A DNA stretch of 64,000 nt, taken from the NCBI RefSeq assembly GCF_000013865.1, contig NC_007948.1, forward strand, positions 4,517,001-4,581,000, read 5' to 3'. Both the position numbers and the translations under genes were made by a program. Of this stretch, positions 62,807 to 64,000 are shown in pieces. This stretch comes from Polaromonas sp. JS666 (GTDB lineage Bacteria > Pseudomonadota > Gammaproteobacteria > Burkholderiales > Burkholderiaceae_C). Below the pieces are notes generated by a model, which had not been told where the DNA came from, did not search any database, and saw nothing but the letters and a program-made list of their open reading frames with translations. How positions within the stretch are numbered: position 1 is the first letter of the stretch; every line of letters begins with the position of its first letter.

Positions 62807-63914
62807 TGAAACGCTCATGGTGAAAAACATTCAGGGTGTCGGGCAGCGAGCCGCCAGCCAGCGCACGGGCATAGGTGCCCGCGTGGAACGAGGCCAGCGT
62901 CACGCCCGAATGGCACAGCGCGATATCCGCACCGGGGTAGAAAGGGGAGCTTGCATACACGGGACTGCCATCCGGCGTCATGATCCGTAGGCTGGACCAC
63001 TGACGCACCAATCGGGCTCCGGCCAAATCCGGCAAGATGCGCAAGGCCCTTTGTGTCATGCGCACCGCAGCCTGGGATGTTGTGCCCACGTCGTAGCCCA
63101 CTTCTTCCTGGGTCACGCCGATCATGACGGTGCCTTCGGCTGTCTGACGAAGGCCACTGGCCGGTAGGGGCAACAAGGGAGCTAAGCGCTCAGTCACAAG
63201 GAGTTGGCCACGTTGTGGCCGCAATGGCACATCCAGTCCGACCATTGCGCCAAGCGCAGATGAACCCAAACCAGCGGCGATGACCACGCGTTGGGCACGC
63301 GCCTGGTACTCACCGGCTCTGACCTCAAAGCCACCGCCTGGCAGCGCGTTGATGGCGGTCACCGTATGGCCGCTGCGTAACTGTCCGCCCCGCCGCAAGA
63401 AAGCCGTGTGCAATGCGACCAGCAAGCGCAGCGGATTGACTTGACCGTCCAACTCTCCCAAGCTAGCACCAGCCACCTCCTCGCCCAGACGCATGGTAGG
63501 AAAGAAGCGTTGCAGCTCGCTGCGGTTCAAGATGCAAGTTGAAGGCGCGAATTCCGGTGTTTGGGCGTGCCATGCATCAAGGCTTGCGGCACGGGCAGAC
63601 AGTTCATCGTCACTCATGCAAAAATGCAAACCGCCTTTGCACTCGTAGGCGAGCGCTACGCCGCTGTCTGCTTCTAGCCGCTCCGCAAATTCGGGCCAAG
63701 CCTTGACAGCCAAGAGCGTCAAGCGCTGGTACTCCGGCTGGGCATGCCCTTTGCCTTGCACCCAGACCAGGCCGAAGTTGGCCTTCGCGGCGCGGAAGTC
63801 CGTGTCTGCACCATCCAGCATCAGCACGCGGCGGTTCTGTCCAGCCAGCCCATACCCTATGGCGGCGCCAACCATGCCGGCTCCCGCCACAATCACGTCA
63901 TACTCATGAGACAT
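62787..63914 (-). CDS. DadA/OoxB-like FAD oxidoreductase (oxidase catalytic subunit)
   Basis: 375 residues from ATG 63914. Dinucleotide-binding EYDVIVAGAGMVGAAIGYGL; substrate-domain segments LGELDGQVNPLRLLVALHTA; C-terminal FYPGADIALCHSGVTLASFH, the FAD/substrate pocket of DAO-type enzymes. With the small Fe-S and BFD-flavoprotein genes it makes a three-part opine-oxidase or D-amino-acid-dehydrogenase complex (OoxAB/HcnABC class). The reaction is oxidative cleavage of a C-N bond giving an oxo acid and an amino acid. The ribosome site is weak, so the start is less certain. Confidence 0.9.
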   Translation of the reverse strand: MSHEYDVIVAGAGMVGAAIGYGLAGQNRRVLMLDGADTDFRAAKANFGLVWVQGKGHAQPEYQRLTLLAVKAWPEFAERLEADSGVALAYECKGGLHFCMSDDELSARAASLDAWHAQTPEFAPSTCILNRSELQRFFPTMRLGEEVAGASLGELDGQVNPLRLLVALHTAFLRRGGQLRSGHTVTAINALPGGGFEVRAGEYQARAQRVVIAAGLGSSALGAMVGLDVPLRPQRGQLLVTERLAPLLPLPASGLRQTAEGTVMIGVTQEEVGYDVGTTSQAAVRMTQRALRILPDLAGARLVRQWSSLRIMTPDGSPVYASSPFYPGADIALCHSGVTLASFHAGTYARALAGGSLPDTLNVFHHERFNVQKAA

Positions 63915-64000
63915 GGTGAAGCCCGGCCTTTCGCATGCATTGCACGCCACCACTCCGACCACAATCTTTCGAATTGCGGTTCATAGGGCTGCCGCTCTGG
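63898..64000 (-). CDS. Possible C-terminus of an upstream gene
   Basis: The minus strand is open from the window edge to a TGA at 63898. It reads PERQPYEPQFERLWSEWWRA, then MHAKGRASPCLMSMT, and overlaps the next start by 17 bases. The Trp-rich helix looks protein-like, but 33 codons are too few to identify, and chance openness is possible. Confidence 0.3.

Overview
The window is a high-GC stretch of a betaproteobacterial chromosome, most likely Burkholderiales, family Comamonadaceae (Polaromonas/Variovorax/Rhodoferax-like). Supporting signs are four Bug/TctC-type tricarboxylate-binding proteins or remnants, two DUF4148 exoproteins, a Gram-negative porin, an FNR-controlled cbb3 oxidase cluster with universal stress proteins, and a 4,5-cleavage-type aromatic pathway. 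Identification is from protein families read by eye only.

Region by region. 0-12.3 kb is ordinary chromosome: a PhnD-like binding protein (cut by the window edge), an outer-membrane phospholipase A (pldA), a LysR regulator divergent from an omega-amino-acid:pyruvate aminotransferase, a second EF-G, a cation/proton antiporter, two small DUF4148 proteins around a LysR gene, and a fatty acid desaturase. 12.3-25.2 kb is a micro-oxic respiration block: fnr with all four cluster cysteines, a lone receiver protein, a NarL-type two-component pair, the complete ccoI-S-N-O-Q-P-G-H cluster, and three universal stress proteins. Four perfect TTGAT-N4-ATCAA FNR boxes sit in front of the desaturase, the first usp, ccoN, and in the ccoI/usp divergent gap.

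25.2-29.1 kb is a lower-GC insertion. It carries a two-gene module, an SMC/OLD-like AAA ATPase overlapping a protein with a TOPRIM-like motif set, followed by gene debris (a LysR tail fused to a hydroxyacid-dehydrogenase tail). This is a candidate anti-phage system of the ATPase + TOPRIM class (PARIS/OLD-like logic). 29.1-40.2 kb is an aromatic/carboxylate block: an amino-acid-type binding lipoprotein, Bug proteins, a porin, a LysR regulator, and ligJ-ligK-ligI, which convert 2-pyrone-4,6-dicarboxylate/4-oxalomesaconate to pyruvate and oxaloacetate.

41-50.2 kb is a patchwork around a tRNA-Gly(GCC). It holds a FecR/DUF6600 surface protein with long internal repeats, an integrase remnant, a LysR remnant, a Lon-like AAA+ ATPase without a protease domain, and a HAD hydrolase. 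It also holds a SIR2-domain gene whose central 1568 bp is inverted. The three pieces reassemble in frame to a 764-residue protein over exactly 2295 bp.

50.5-64 kb is a catabolic block read almost entirely on the minus strand. It contains a three-part opine-oxidase-type flavoenzyme, a Dpp/Opp-type ABC transporter, RidA, ornithine cyclodeaminase, an arginase remnant, a saccharopine-dehydrogenase-like enzyme and an Lrp/AsnC regulator. Together this looks like uptake and breakdown of an arginine- or lysine-derived opine or similar N-substituted amino acid. An IS30-family element separates the transporter/oxidase operon from ornithine cyclodeaminase, and the arginase is decayed, so the pathway may no longer be intact.
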